Assembly (NCBI GenBank): GCA_037043235.1
Contig: JAWRVZ010000026.1
Location: 496,001-560,000 of the forward strand
From: Rhodeus uyekii
Lineage: Eukaryota; Chordata; Actinopteri; Cypriniformes; Acheilognathidae
Length of the DNA: 64,000 nt
Reading direction: 5' to 3'
Under the pieces are notes generated by a model, which was not told where the DNA came from, made no database searches, and saw nothing but the letters and a program-made list of their open reading frames with translations. Numbering within the stretch: position 1 is the first letter of the stretch; each line of letters starts with the position of its first letter. The position numbers and the translations under genes are program-made. Below, one piece after another: positions 26,056 to 36,100 of this stretch.

Positions 26056-26313
26056 TTTTTTTATATACCTAAAAATGCAATATTGTGATCTTTTTAATTG
26101 TATTACAGTTACATTTTTTGGGGGGCATTCTGTGCGTATCCGGTCTGTTTGTCTCCTCTAGATGGCATCTGTTCCACACTGAGCAACACAAATGAAGCTC
26201 TGTTTATACGTGCAGTCCCAGAGAAGAGAAGGTGTGCAATGTTATGAGTCACCATGAGTCATTTCTCACCAGTGCCAAGTCCACAGAGGTGGTCATAATA
26301 TGCAAGTTGGTGG

Positions 26314-27069
26314 TGTTACGTTAGACGTATTAATATTGTGTTTGTTCATTATTTTAAGGAGTGGTGTTGGATTGTGTTCTCTTTTTCTCTCTCTCTCTTT
26401 TGCTCTTGCTAACTGTTTTCACTTGATAGGTTAATGATTACCACCTGTGTTCCATCAACCATGTGAGTTCCTCGCGTTCTGATTGGTGCTTGTCTTGTGG
26501 AAACCAGTATAAAGCTGCAAGGAAGACACTGAGGAGGGAGAGAGACAAACACGATGCTTGAGAGTATTCTGCCCTCCAGTCCTAGAGGAGTAAGCGTGTT
26601 GAGCGCTTCTCTAGCATTATTGAGTTACTAACAATGAGTTGTAGCATTTATTGAGTTGATTTCATTAAGTTAAGCATTTTTGGGTAATGTAGGGTGGAGG
26701 ATCCTTATCTTTTCTCTTGTTTATTAATTATTTAGGGAGTAAGGGAAGGTATATGTATTTTATTTTCTTTTTGTGTATAGGTAATTTAAGGTTACTTTTC
26801 CCTTAGGTAGAGGTGTTTTTATTTTTCTTTTGTTTGGGTCCTCCTCCTGAGGTAATTGTTTGTTTATATTGTACTTTATTTTGTTTGCTTATGTTAAACC
26901 CTATGTAAAAACAATAAACGGCACACATGCCATGTTTCTTTGAAAGTTTTATTGTTTAGTGGTTGTTGTTGCTCTGGGACTGGAGAGCTGAAGATCCTCA
27001 AAGTCTCTCTCAATTTAATTTGTTCGTCGCACCCTATTTACCCCTAGATTAAAAGGGAGTGACGTAACA
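26314..27069 (+). mobile_element. Solo LTR of an LTR retrotransposon
   Basis: 756 bp bounded by TGTTACGT...ACGTAACA, the TG...CA ends of an LTR with an 8-bp terminal inverted repeat. Internally it has promoter-like order on the plus strand: an inverted CCAAT (ATTGG) near 26482, TATAAA at 26508-26513, then AATAAA at 26913-26918 followed by a GT-rich stretch (U3-R-U5 logic). The flanks GTGG and GTGT match at three of four positions, consistent with a decayed 4-bp target duplication. No internal retroelement genes or second LTR are present in the window. The superfamily is not determined, though Ty3-like ends look similar. Confidence 0.75.
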
Positions 27070-27942
27070 GTGTCTTTAAGTAAAAGGTAAAAAAATACTT
27101 ACTGATAGTGTAACCGACTGCCATCAGCATGGACGCAAACTGTTAAACTATAAAAATGAGAAGATTAAATTCTCCATTGCTGCTTGTAAATGCATACCTT
27201 TGGCTTTTCTTGTCCCAGGACCTTATTCAACACCACTTTTTGGAGTTGGGTCCCTAGATCTTTGTTATTACTAAACCTTTCTTTTATGAATAGTGTTAAA
27301 CAATCAATGTACTGAAAGTGTAAGTGTAATTATGTAGATCTGCAACTCCATAATGCATATTAATTTCTGCACACATGAGCTCTGTATTATTGTCAGTGCT
27401 GGTGTGTGCCAATATGTCTCTCTGCTGTTACTTTGACTCTCTGCTGTTACTTTCACTGTTGAACATTGTGCAATTTGGAAGTAAACTATAATTATTACAC
27501 TATTTTATCAAACAGATCATGCAACAAATATAGAACAGGAATCAAGGTTTTGCACTCATTTTGCATGTTAATTCACTTTACAACAATGTGTTTTGTCGTT
27601 ATGAGTTTATGACAAAGCAGGACTAAGATGATGAAAATGAGAAGTCATTTAAAAATAAGTTTCTCTAAAAGTGATTTTCACATTCAATTTAGTTAAGTAT
27701 GAAACTTCTGATTTATATTACTGACCCTAATAAAACTGTGGTTTAATCATCAAATAAAAAGCACTGGAAATACTATTCAAAATGTTTTAAATGCATTGCT
27801 GTGAAAGTGATGTTCACCCTGAATGTCATTAGATCCGGTTTACGATCACCTTTGGCAGTATATATTAGGACAATAAATGCAACTAAACACGTAAATGTTT
27901 GTTAATGTACAGATAAGCTTCATCCATGTGTTTTTCAGCAAA
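27070..27942. other. Intergenic, nothing recognised
   Basis: AT-rich sequence without ORFs carrying motifs, splice-site pairs or clear repeat borders. Confidence 0.5.
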
Positions 27943-28085
27943 CATTTTAACATTTGGCAGATGCTTTTTTCCAAAGCGACTTACATTACATTCAAGGAAC
28001 ACATTGAATCAGTTCTTGTTTTCCCTGGGATCAAACCCATGACCTTGGTGTTGTAAACACCAATGCTCTACTAGCTAAAGGAAAG
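27943..28085 (-). repeat. tRNA-derived SINE, minus orientation
   Basis: On the minus strand a B-box-like segment (CATGGGTTTGATCCCAGG) lies in the head. The tail at 27943-27990 is the reverse complement of TGTAAGTCGCTTTGG followed by AAAAAAGCATCTGCC, the same tail as the L2 LINE at 9876. The head is diverged and no poly(A) is seen. Confidence 0.7.
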
Positions 28086-28795
28086 TAGTGTGACAATCTT
28101 GTGTTTCTCTTGGTGAGCAATGGTTTTTAGAAGCAGCATAAGAACACACAGGTGTCATAATCAGGATGGGAGTGTCCTGTTTCTGTGGCTCTTTTTCCAA
28201 CAAATATCTAATATAGATATATGACTATAATTAGACTATTTATGGCATTGATATCAGGTTTTTAGAATAAAAACTCCTATGAAAGATTATCTCTCACCAG
28301 CGCTATTTGACATCTGGATTGCTGATTGTCACTAGAATGAAGCGTCAGACCCAGCATTACAGGGTCGAACCTCTGTCCTCAACACTGTGTTTGTTTTAAT
28401 ATCCAATATCAGTTTACCACAATAATCTGATATTAATTGAGGTAACAATTTATAATAAGTGTACCTGAACAGTGGTACCTCCAGGAAAATGTGTAATGGG
28501 CTGGCCAGAGGAGGACAGTAAAACATTTTCAGAAAACTGTCCCACCTTTGACTTTATGATAAAAGTGCACAACGGAATAGTATCAAAACACAAACAGTCT
28601 TTATTGAATCCACACTGGAGAAACACAGGAGATAAAGTAAACACAACCACCATACCATAAACCATACGGGACGTTTTCACAAAGCACATTTTCAACAAGT
28701 TTTATTATACCAAAGCACATGCAATAGACAGTTTCTACTTCACAACACATCCTATAAAAGTAGTGTTGTGAGGACAGGACAGCACGTATTTGAAA

Positions 28796-29103
28796 GGCCC
28801 GCTCACATCAAGAACGATTATTACAAAGATAACGATAGCAATATTATCGTTCACAGCAGACGATATTGTTCTTTTATTAGCACACGCTGCTATGTCGTCT
28901 GGAGCTTTAAATGCTCTGAAAGCACAATGGATTCTGATTGGCTGTCAATGTTTTTTTGTCATTCATCAGCTGAAAAAAATGACGATTTAAAAAAAGAAAA
29001 GAAGAAATAATATATATATATATCACACCAATTACATATATAATTATATATAATTATATAACTATATATATATAATTGTTATTGTAGTTGGTGTGATCGG
29101 GCC
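28796..29103. mobile_element. MITE with GGCCCG termini
   Basis: The left end GGCCCGCTCACATCAA and the right end (reverse complement GGCCCGATCACACCAA) agree at 13 of 16 positions. The interior (AACGATATTATCG-like motifs, TTTTATTAGCACACGCTGC, GATTGGCTGTCAATG) fits a MITE family common in fish. The right half of the expected long inverted repeat has been replaced by TA-rich simple sequence (about 29010-29080). Confidence 0.65.
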
Positions 29104-29628
29104 TTAGATGTATAATACAACAAATTAGCAACAATAATATAAAAGTACATAAATTATAAAAAGTTTTTTTTCCCTCTTTTTGTATAGTTTGTAATGTGCA
29201 GTATTTAACTATCTAAGATAATGTATTTTAGGAATTGGTGTAATTGGTCAGCAGAAGTCTCCTGATTTATGTGGCTTCTGTCTTTGTGTATCTATAATAT
29301 CTTCTTTACATATTTTGCAAGTCATTGTCAAAATTATGAATCTGGACATAAATGAATGCTACTTAAAACTCTATAGACAACATGTGTGGTCTGGAGTTGA
29401 TTTCCAGAGAACAGTATTTCAATCCATCCCTCAATTTTTAAAAGAGCACAGAAAATGCATTTAAATAATTAAAATGTTGTATGTTATTTCACGTTATACG
29501 CGTGTTTAATAATTTGAGTAGTTTGAAAAATTTCTATTTTTAAAGAAAACAGTAATTTGGATCTTAACCATTCATCTCATGTTTGTCTCTACATTCCTGT
29601 TCTGCGAGATCATATCAACGTTAAATTG

Positions 29629-31284
29629 TCATGGATGTTTCAGGCACAACATTACAGCCTTTAACGAGTTTGACTGCTTTCCCCTTTTCCAAACTCGTCC
29701 TACTTTTGGCAAAAGAGAAATCCCTGATTGCGATTGAAATTTGTTAATGTTTTGTTTTAGAATGTAATACTGATTAGCATTCATGTAGACAGTAATGCAT
29801 TTTCTATGATGGCATACATCAATCACAGATTCTTTCAAATCTTTCTTTAAGGCACAGGCTAGGTGTTTCAGAGCTATTGTCAGAAGAGTTGGCGTGAGTG
29901 GGCAGCCTCCTCTAAGCTCTTGGTCAGTGTATCGGTCAGTGCTTGGAAGCAGCTTTTCCACAATCTTGAAATCACGTGGAGGGGATGGATGGATGCGCTT
30001 TAGTGATTTCAAAGCTTCTCTTAAAAATGTCCTGTTGATTGTTTTGGGCATGCTGCGAAAGCTAACAATGCAGAAGAATTTGCAACTAATTTTCATTTTA
30101 CTGCTTTTAAATGAGGGCAGAAGAAATTTTTCCATTCGCCTAATAAGTATTGTGGCAAGTATCATGTACTCTGCTCTGAAACGATCCCTTCCGTTTACTT
30201 TCACGCAGTCAGTGAAGCCCTGTGGAATTCCTTCTCTAATCATTTGATTAAAAAGCTCTTTAAGTTTTTGTGATATTTGCTCTTTGTTCATCTTTAATGT
30301 TTGCAGATTTACCCCAAGTGGAGTTTCATATTCTACAAGTGACATTAATGCTTTCAAAACTTCAGCTTCACAAATGTCACCTGGTCTCATCTTGTAATGC
30401 TTCTTTTTAATGAGCATGTTCTTCAGGCCGCTAGGACGTGCTGTCAGGTTGTGTGAGAGAGCCGTTGTAGTTTTCTCTGGCTTTGGCAAACACAGACTCA
30501 GAACTACCGGTTGGTGATCTGAAATATTATGCCTTTGAACCTTTGAGATTTCACAACTCTCAACAAGCCACACATCATTCCTCGGCATGAAGACCATATC
30601 TAGTCTGGATGCACTCTTCTTCTTCTTTGTTTTCTTCTGACTGGATGTCAAAAGTCTAATGTTTTTGATTTGCTGTTTGGATGGTTTCCATGGAAAACGA
30701 GTGAATGAATCTCTCTCATGAGGATTTTTGTGTCCCCAGATGTCTACAAGCATTAAAGATGAGATGAATTCCTCGAGATAAGGTCTAAGGGGCTCTGTGT
30801 GTCCAGTTGGATACTCCCGGTCAAGATCTGTGTTTAGAACTGTATTGAAATCCCCTGCAACTATCAACACACCTTTGGCAGTCTGGCAAAGATATTCAGA
30901 AAGGCCTTGCAAGACTTTGTGTTCTTTTGCATGGTTATATACATTAGCCAATGTAAAGCATTTACCGTATAATTTGCAGATAAGTACAATGTAGCTGCCT
31001 GTGGGGTCCACATCATGTTTTATATACTCAAAAGGCAGATTGTGTTTTATTAATATCGCAACACCTTTGCTACGTGGATGATGAACACTGTAGAAAGCCT
31101 CCCAACCACGAATGTCTTCAACATGGCTAACATTATTGATGCTTATATGTGTCTCTTGAAGAAATGCAACAGATGCTTGTAGTTGATTGAGCCACTGAAC
31201 AATCTTTTCTTTTTTCTGTTGGACATCAGCAGTGTCTCTAATTCCACAAGTATTCCATGTGATAATTTTCAAAGATCCAGCCAT
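29629..31284 (-). CDS. L1-type endonuclease ORF fused to a degenerate RT relic; candidate domesticated gene
   Basis: An intact 551-codon minus-strand ORF. Residues 1 to about 270 form an endonuclease/exonuclease/phosphatase (EEP) domain with the full catalytic set visible: N11 (ITWNTCG), E44 (LQETH), Y116 (NVYNH), D145/N147 (AGDFN), D229 (SRLDMVF) and D256/H257 (ISDHQPV). Residues about 360-510 align with L1 reverse transcriptase (EYMILATILIRRMEKFL; RGGCPLTPTLLTIALKHLA). However, the motif A aspartate is gone (VSFRSMPKTINRTFL) and the YADD box reads VYMNANQYY. The RT is also shortened, and ORF1 and the RNase/zinc C-terminus are absent. An open frame with a preserved nuclease beside a ruined polymerase suggests selection on the nuclease (inference). 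The simple alternative is a LINE that has escaped stops by chance. The start ATG at 31284 sits 3 nt inside a plausible splice acceptor. Confidence 0.7.
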   Translation of the reverse strand: MAGSLKIITWNTCGIRDTADVQQKKEKIVQWLNQLQASVAFLQETHISINNVSHVEDIRGWEAFYSVHHPRSKGVAILIKHNLPFEYIKHDVDPTGSYIVLICKLYGKCFTLANVYNHAKEHKVLQGLSEYLCQTAKGVLIVAGDFNTVLNTDLDREYPTGHTEPLRPYLEEFISSLMLVDIWGHKNPHERDSFTRFPWKPSKQQIKNIRLLTSSQKKTKKKKSASRLDMVFMPRNDVWLVESCEISKVQRHNISDHQPVVLSLCLPKPEKTTTALSHNLTARPSGLKNMLIKKKHYKMRPGDICEAEVLKALMSLVEYETPLGVNLQTLKMNKEQISQKLKELFNQMIREGIPQGFTDCVKVNGRDRFRAEYMILATILIRRMEKFLLPSFKSSKMKISCKFFCIVSFRSMPKTINRTFLREALKSLKRIHPSPPRDFKIVEKLLPSTDRYTDQELRGGCPLTPTLLTIALKHLACALKKDLKESVIDVCHHRKCITVYMNANQYYILKQNINKFQSQSGISLLPKVGRVWKRGKQSNSLKAVMLCLKHP

Positions 31285-31286
31285 AG

Positions 31287-31773
31287 TCTTAGAAAATAAA
31301 ATGATAGTTCTTTGTTAAATGTGTATGAGCCAGATTGAAGCATTTCTCATATTATTTAATCTGAAATATCATTTTGAAAACCACAAATAATTGAAACATG
31401 TTTTATCTTAAATGCATCTCTTGAAAATATTCAGTTTGGTAAGTATGTTTGATTCTTTTCATAAGTACTCAAGTGTTTGATGTGGCAAAATTCAAAAAGA
31501 AATGTTAAAAGTTAAGTTTAATTAGTAAAACTTCTGATATTAAAAGTACACAATAAATGTCATTTGAGCACTTATGTCCAGAGCGCTGTTCCCATTTGAG
31601 GGAACCAGATACCAAATATTTATAATAATTTGATTTAAAAAGAAGCATAGAAAGTATAGAAAAACTGAACCTAAAGATATTTGGCACTGTTTTCAAATTT
31701 AAACTGATTTTAAATTAATTCTAGATAATAATATATAATCTCTATAAATTAACACAATGTGATCAAGCTCACC
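31287..31773 (-). other. Predicted 5'UTR intron of the endonuclease ORF
   Basis: On the minus strand, AAAG|GTGAGC at 31773/31772 is a near-consensus donor, and TTTTATTTTCTAAG|ACT-ATG at 31288/31287 is an acceptor with a T-rich tract. Together they define an intron of 485 bp (31288-31772) with only three bases between the acceptor and the ATG. A non-coding first exon would lie just above 31773. An intact LINE would not need this arrangement. The prediction is from sequence only. Confidence 0.45.
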
Positions 31774-32003
31774 TTTCTGATGTTTGGAGGTTGTGAGAAA
31801 CTTGAATTGTGATGTCGCAGTTGTTGACAAGAGTCAACAAGAATGACAAGTTTCAATCTCATTCACCCTTTCTGTTGCCACTCCTTATGTAAAGTTACAT
31901 GAGTCATACTGAATATCTCAGCATTCTGAAATATGGGCTTGATAAAGATACAAGGTGTGACAATTTGTAATTCTGCATCATATTTTGAATGTGGACACAT
32001 GCT

Positions 32004-32035
<32 letters not shown>

Positions 32036-32399
32036 CATATCAATACGTAATACATACCGGCTACATAAGCCCTGTTTAACATTGTTCTTTTCATAATAAA
32101 CATCTATTAATTTCAATATTGTGATTTATTTTAAACTGTAGGCAATTAAGACAAAAAGTAATATTTAACAGATACTCATTGTAATAAAACTCTACCTGGT
32201 GGTTTTGTGTGCGTGTACACAGAAATACTTATGACTTTTTCAAGCTTGATTGTAAATTCTTTCAGTACTTGAACGGTTTTAATCACAAACATCAGCAAAA
32301 ACAAAAAACCTCTAGTCTTTTTCAACCAAGTGACCAGTCAAAAACTAAAATAAAGGTCGGCCTGGCTGAAGTGTGCAGATGATAATGGTGCTGCTGATG

Positions 32400-32660
32400 C
32401 GGGTAATCAGAGGAGTAACAGGCCGCGCGCGTCCGTAAACCAGTCGTTTTATTAGATTGCATCTCATCGATTCCTGTTGCCAGTCCGATGACGGATTTCC
32501 AGACGGGAGGAGGAGGTCGATAGTCTTGGATTAAATCTGGCTTGGATGTAGAGTAATTTATTATAATCAACATTTGAAATGTGCAGCATGACTACATCGC
32601 ACCCGTGAGGTCGGAAAACGCTATTGCATTTCATTGACCGTGTCAAGTAATGAAGATGAT
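32400..32660 (-). promoter_or_regulatory. CpG-bearing patch, possible promoter
   Basis: A short GC/CpG-rich island in AT-rich surroundings (GGCCGCGCGCGTCCG, GTCCGATGACGG, ACATCGCACCCGTGAGG). It lies between the flad1 stop and the endonuclease ORF, and upstream of the latter on the minus strand. A TTTATT at 32448-32453 (AATAAA on minus) could end flad1 transcripts. A minus-strand ORF (32322-32573) across it has no recognised domain. Confidence 0.3.
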
Positions 32661-33044
32661 TCCTGCTCAGCAAACAAGCAAGATCTAATCAAGTTTTTAC
32701 GTTTGTTTCGCATGAGCCAAAGAAATATATAATTCAGAAGTCATTTAAAACGAAATGATTACTCTCTTTTCTCAAAGGTACAAAACACAAATCTTGATGG
32801 AGTGCACTGAAACAAAAAAAGACAAGAATAGTCAAGACTTCAATACCGTTTTAAAATACATCTTAAATCTTCCTACATCTAGATCAATGGACAGACACTC
32901 CAGTACACAAACAAGTTTTTCCAAGACGTTTGTTTCAGCAAGGATTTCAGATTCTATTCCTTCTTCAAAATGTCCTCAGCCGCAGATCTGTCATCCATTG
33001 TGTGGTCTTAAAAAAATTAAGATGTGTTTGCTTAGAGAAGTCAT

Positions 33045-33180
33045 TCATTCCCTGGAGTTGCGTTCCTCCTCTTCATTTTCCAGCTTGTAGGCTGGTTTAT
33101 AGCGGGTGACGCCGCTCTCATCCACCACTTTAAGAGATGGATTCCTACATGTGTTATCCATACTGCCTAAAGAAGTGTAT
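33045..33180 (-). CDS. flad1: flad1 exon 8, terminal coding exon
   Basis: The acceptor is CTTATAG. It reads YTSLGSMDNTCRNPSLKVVD, then a short divergent loop, KPAYKLENEEEERNSRE and TGA (33047-33045). The acidic end is almost identical to human. The human text here is GSRENTVRNP, so the arginine after GS is a methionine in this copy. Confidence 0.95.
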
Positions 33181-36100
33181 CTATAAGGAAGAGAGAAGAG
33201 TGCATAAGCAAAACCAGGAAGATGATCTCATTTGAAGAGTGAAGACTGACTGTGAACAGAATCATCTCACCCTTTGTCATAGAGAATACAGTAAGGCACA
33301 TATAAGGTTCTCAGGAACTCCCAGATGTCATGATACGTCCATTCCTGCAGAAAGAGATGGTGGATATGATGCAAACATCTAAATACAACGCAAGTATCAC
33401 CAATCCGGGATCATTTGTAATTCTAAGAACATGCTGTACTGCGGTGTCTTTTACATAAGCACCGCTGATTAGGATGATGGAGTTGCTGCATAATAATCTT
33501 GGAGAGCCTCATTCATCATCATTCAACATTTCTTGGCTGTTTCTGCTGCCAGCTTACATGAGCGCGAGTGGGAGAAATGACAGTGATTTACCGACTGTAG
33601 AGTCAGTTTAGAAACTACAGGAAAGGTAGGAAGATGGGTGAAAACCTTTCAGATTTCTTTGCGTCTGTCTCTAATGATTATACATTTGTGTTAATAAGTG
33701 ACTATTACATTAATTATAATTATTACAATTAGTTGACATACATAAAAGCCTCATAACTCAAAAACCTCAGACTTTCTGAGCTGTATTATGGTTGACAAAT
33801 TACAGAACATAGTAAAAAGTATTTAATAAATTATTTATCAGCAAATAATGTTGCACTACTTAGGAGTTAAACGTTCATTGTCACTTTCAAATGACACCAA
33901 TATGATCATTAAATGGTTCACGATTTTATTTTTTGGCATTACAAAGCCAAATTTCTAAGCTTTAAAATGATACCCATTTTGCACTACTCCATTCAGTATG
34001 GAAGTAATTGGATTATGAATTACATTTTTCATGGGTATAAGGCTATATATAGAATTTTAAAAACACGATTGCAATAACATTTCACAATATTACTGTACTT
34101 TGGATCAAATAAATGCAGCCCCCCCTCACCAGCAGTGGGTTGACCCTCATGTAATCAGGCCAGCCCGGGTCTGTGGGACAAAGGGGTGTCAGTGTCTGCG
34201 AATAAGGGTCGGTTCGTCTTGTTCCCATCAGGACTGCCCGTAAATCCGGCCTCTTTTCCTGCACCTCATTTAGAGCCTGCCGGATACTGCCCTCCACTGA
34301 GATCAGCTCCAGGTCATATCTACGGAAGAGAGGAAGATGCGCGCCAAATAATTACACCTATGGAGCTTTGATGGACACTGATGAATTAATGAGGCTGGAT
34401 GGGATGGATCCATGTTCAGCTCATCATGGTTCAGTAACAGACGGCAGCTGGTTTGTCAGTGGCAGTACAGAGGCTGTTACGGTTTGCAGATGGCACTTCT
34501 CGCTTTAATGTCTCTCTCAAAAGTGAGTTGAATTGGAGTCTGACTGGTGCCAGATCCCATTTCAGACATGTGGATAAACAAGCAGGACTGGTGATTCTAA
34601 CATCAGTAACGTATATCATAAATGTTAAAAGCCTGTTTAGAAACGCCACAATTGAGAAGTTTTGTCAGAACAGTTGTTTGAATCAGAAAAGACTAAATCA
34701 TGCGTTTGCATATGCCATTTCCTGATGCAGCCAAACAGTTCTGGGAGAGACGCCAGAGGCACCAGTCAGTGATTTACCTACTCAGAAGGAAAGAGAACTG
34801 TTCCAGATTACTGTCGTCTCCTTTAAATCATTGCTGTACCCATTTTATTTTAGTTTTGAAAGGCACCTTGTCTTACCTTTTAATTGTATCCTGCAAAAAC
34901 CTCTCCATTTCTGGAAAAGGAGAGACAATACGAATGTACAGAGCTTTCAATCGTTCTTTACCATCTGGATACCGCCTGAGAGAGAGAGAGAGAAGTGTCA
35001 AATCATATCTGAATTCTTCAAACTAATTTACTGATGCGTCCATGTGATTAAGTAAATCTCATATAAGCATAGCCTGCAGTGTCCTAATGCAAGTCTGGTG
35101 AAAGCGCCAGTAAACACTGAAATTATCTCAGCATGAGCTTTGGATATCTGTGAAACTTTAGCAAATCCATGCTGTTTCTTTAAAAAACACATTTGCTAAT
35201 TAAAATTGGACATAAAATCTAACACACAGACTTTATGAATACATATGGTGCCCCCAAAAGTATTCGGACCCTTAAAACCCATATTTATTTTGTTGTTTTG
35301 TGCCATTTTTATGCATTTAGGTTTTATTAGTGGATGCATGAAGTCAAGTGTCTTACCAGAATAACTGCAGGTATACTATATAGTGATAATTACTGCAATG
35401 TTTGATAACCAAAATATTTCCAAATAGAGTAGTACAGGGATCACGTCAGAATCCGGAAGACGAATTTGCCGCTGGTTATTTCGGGAATTTCATAACGGGG
35501 TTTTTCAATTTATGAGTGAAATAAAGCACGTGGTAATCATAACGTGATGATACTTTGAGGTTTTATTCTACAGTCTTTGACATCACCCCTGAACCACTCA
35601 ATACAAATCTTATTTTCAAAATGTATATCTATCGTCTATGTTTACTCATCCTCATGTCATTCTGAACACAAATGTATCTCTTCACAAAAGCATTTATTTA
35701 AAAAAAAAAGAAGTCTATTTCAGGTCCAGTGTTGAAATGAATTTCAATGTATAGGAAATAGATTTTTGTTATATCATTTGTGCTCAACAGAATAAAAGTT
35801 ATACAGGTATTTTTATTAATCACAAATGCCATTTGGTTTGATATTTTATTATTACAGACAGGTTTAACTGTCTTTTAATTTAATAGTTTAACTGTATTTA
35901 AAGTGTACAAATTAGTGCTAATTGTCAGCTATTTTGAATACAACGTTAGTCCTGTGCCAAATTCACTTTTTAGTTTTTAAATCATACTTAGTCAACCTTT
36001 TTAAGTTTTAAAAGTTGACTAAATATCTGGCCATTTTAGGCTAGTTTTACCTTCGTCATGCTGCATAATGGATAATCATTAATATTTAGCTCAAAATGAT

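Noticed and set aside
32322..32573. Minus-strand 83-codon ORF in the CpG patch
   Set aside because: Open frame only; I see no known domain or convincing splice context. Kept as part of the promoter note, not as a gene.
35245..35440. Tc1-like end (CCCAAAAGTATTCGGACCCTT-like text)
   Set aside because: Only one end is seen, with no partner inverted repeat or transposase; too little to annotate.
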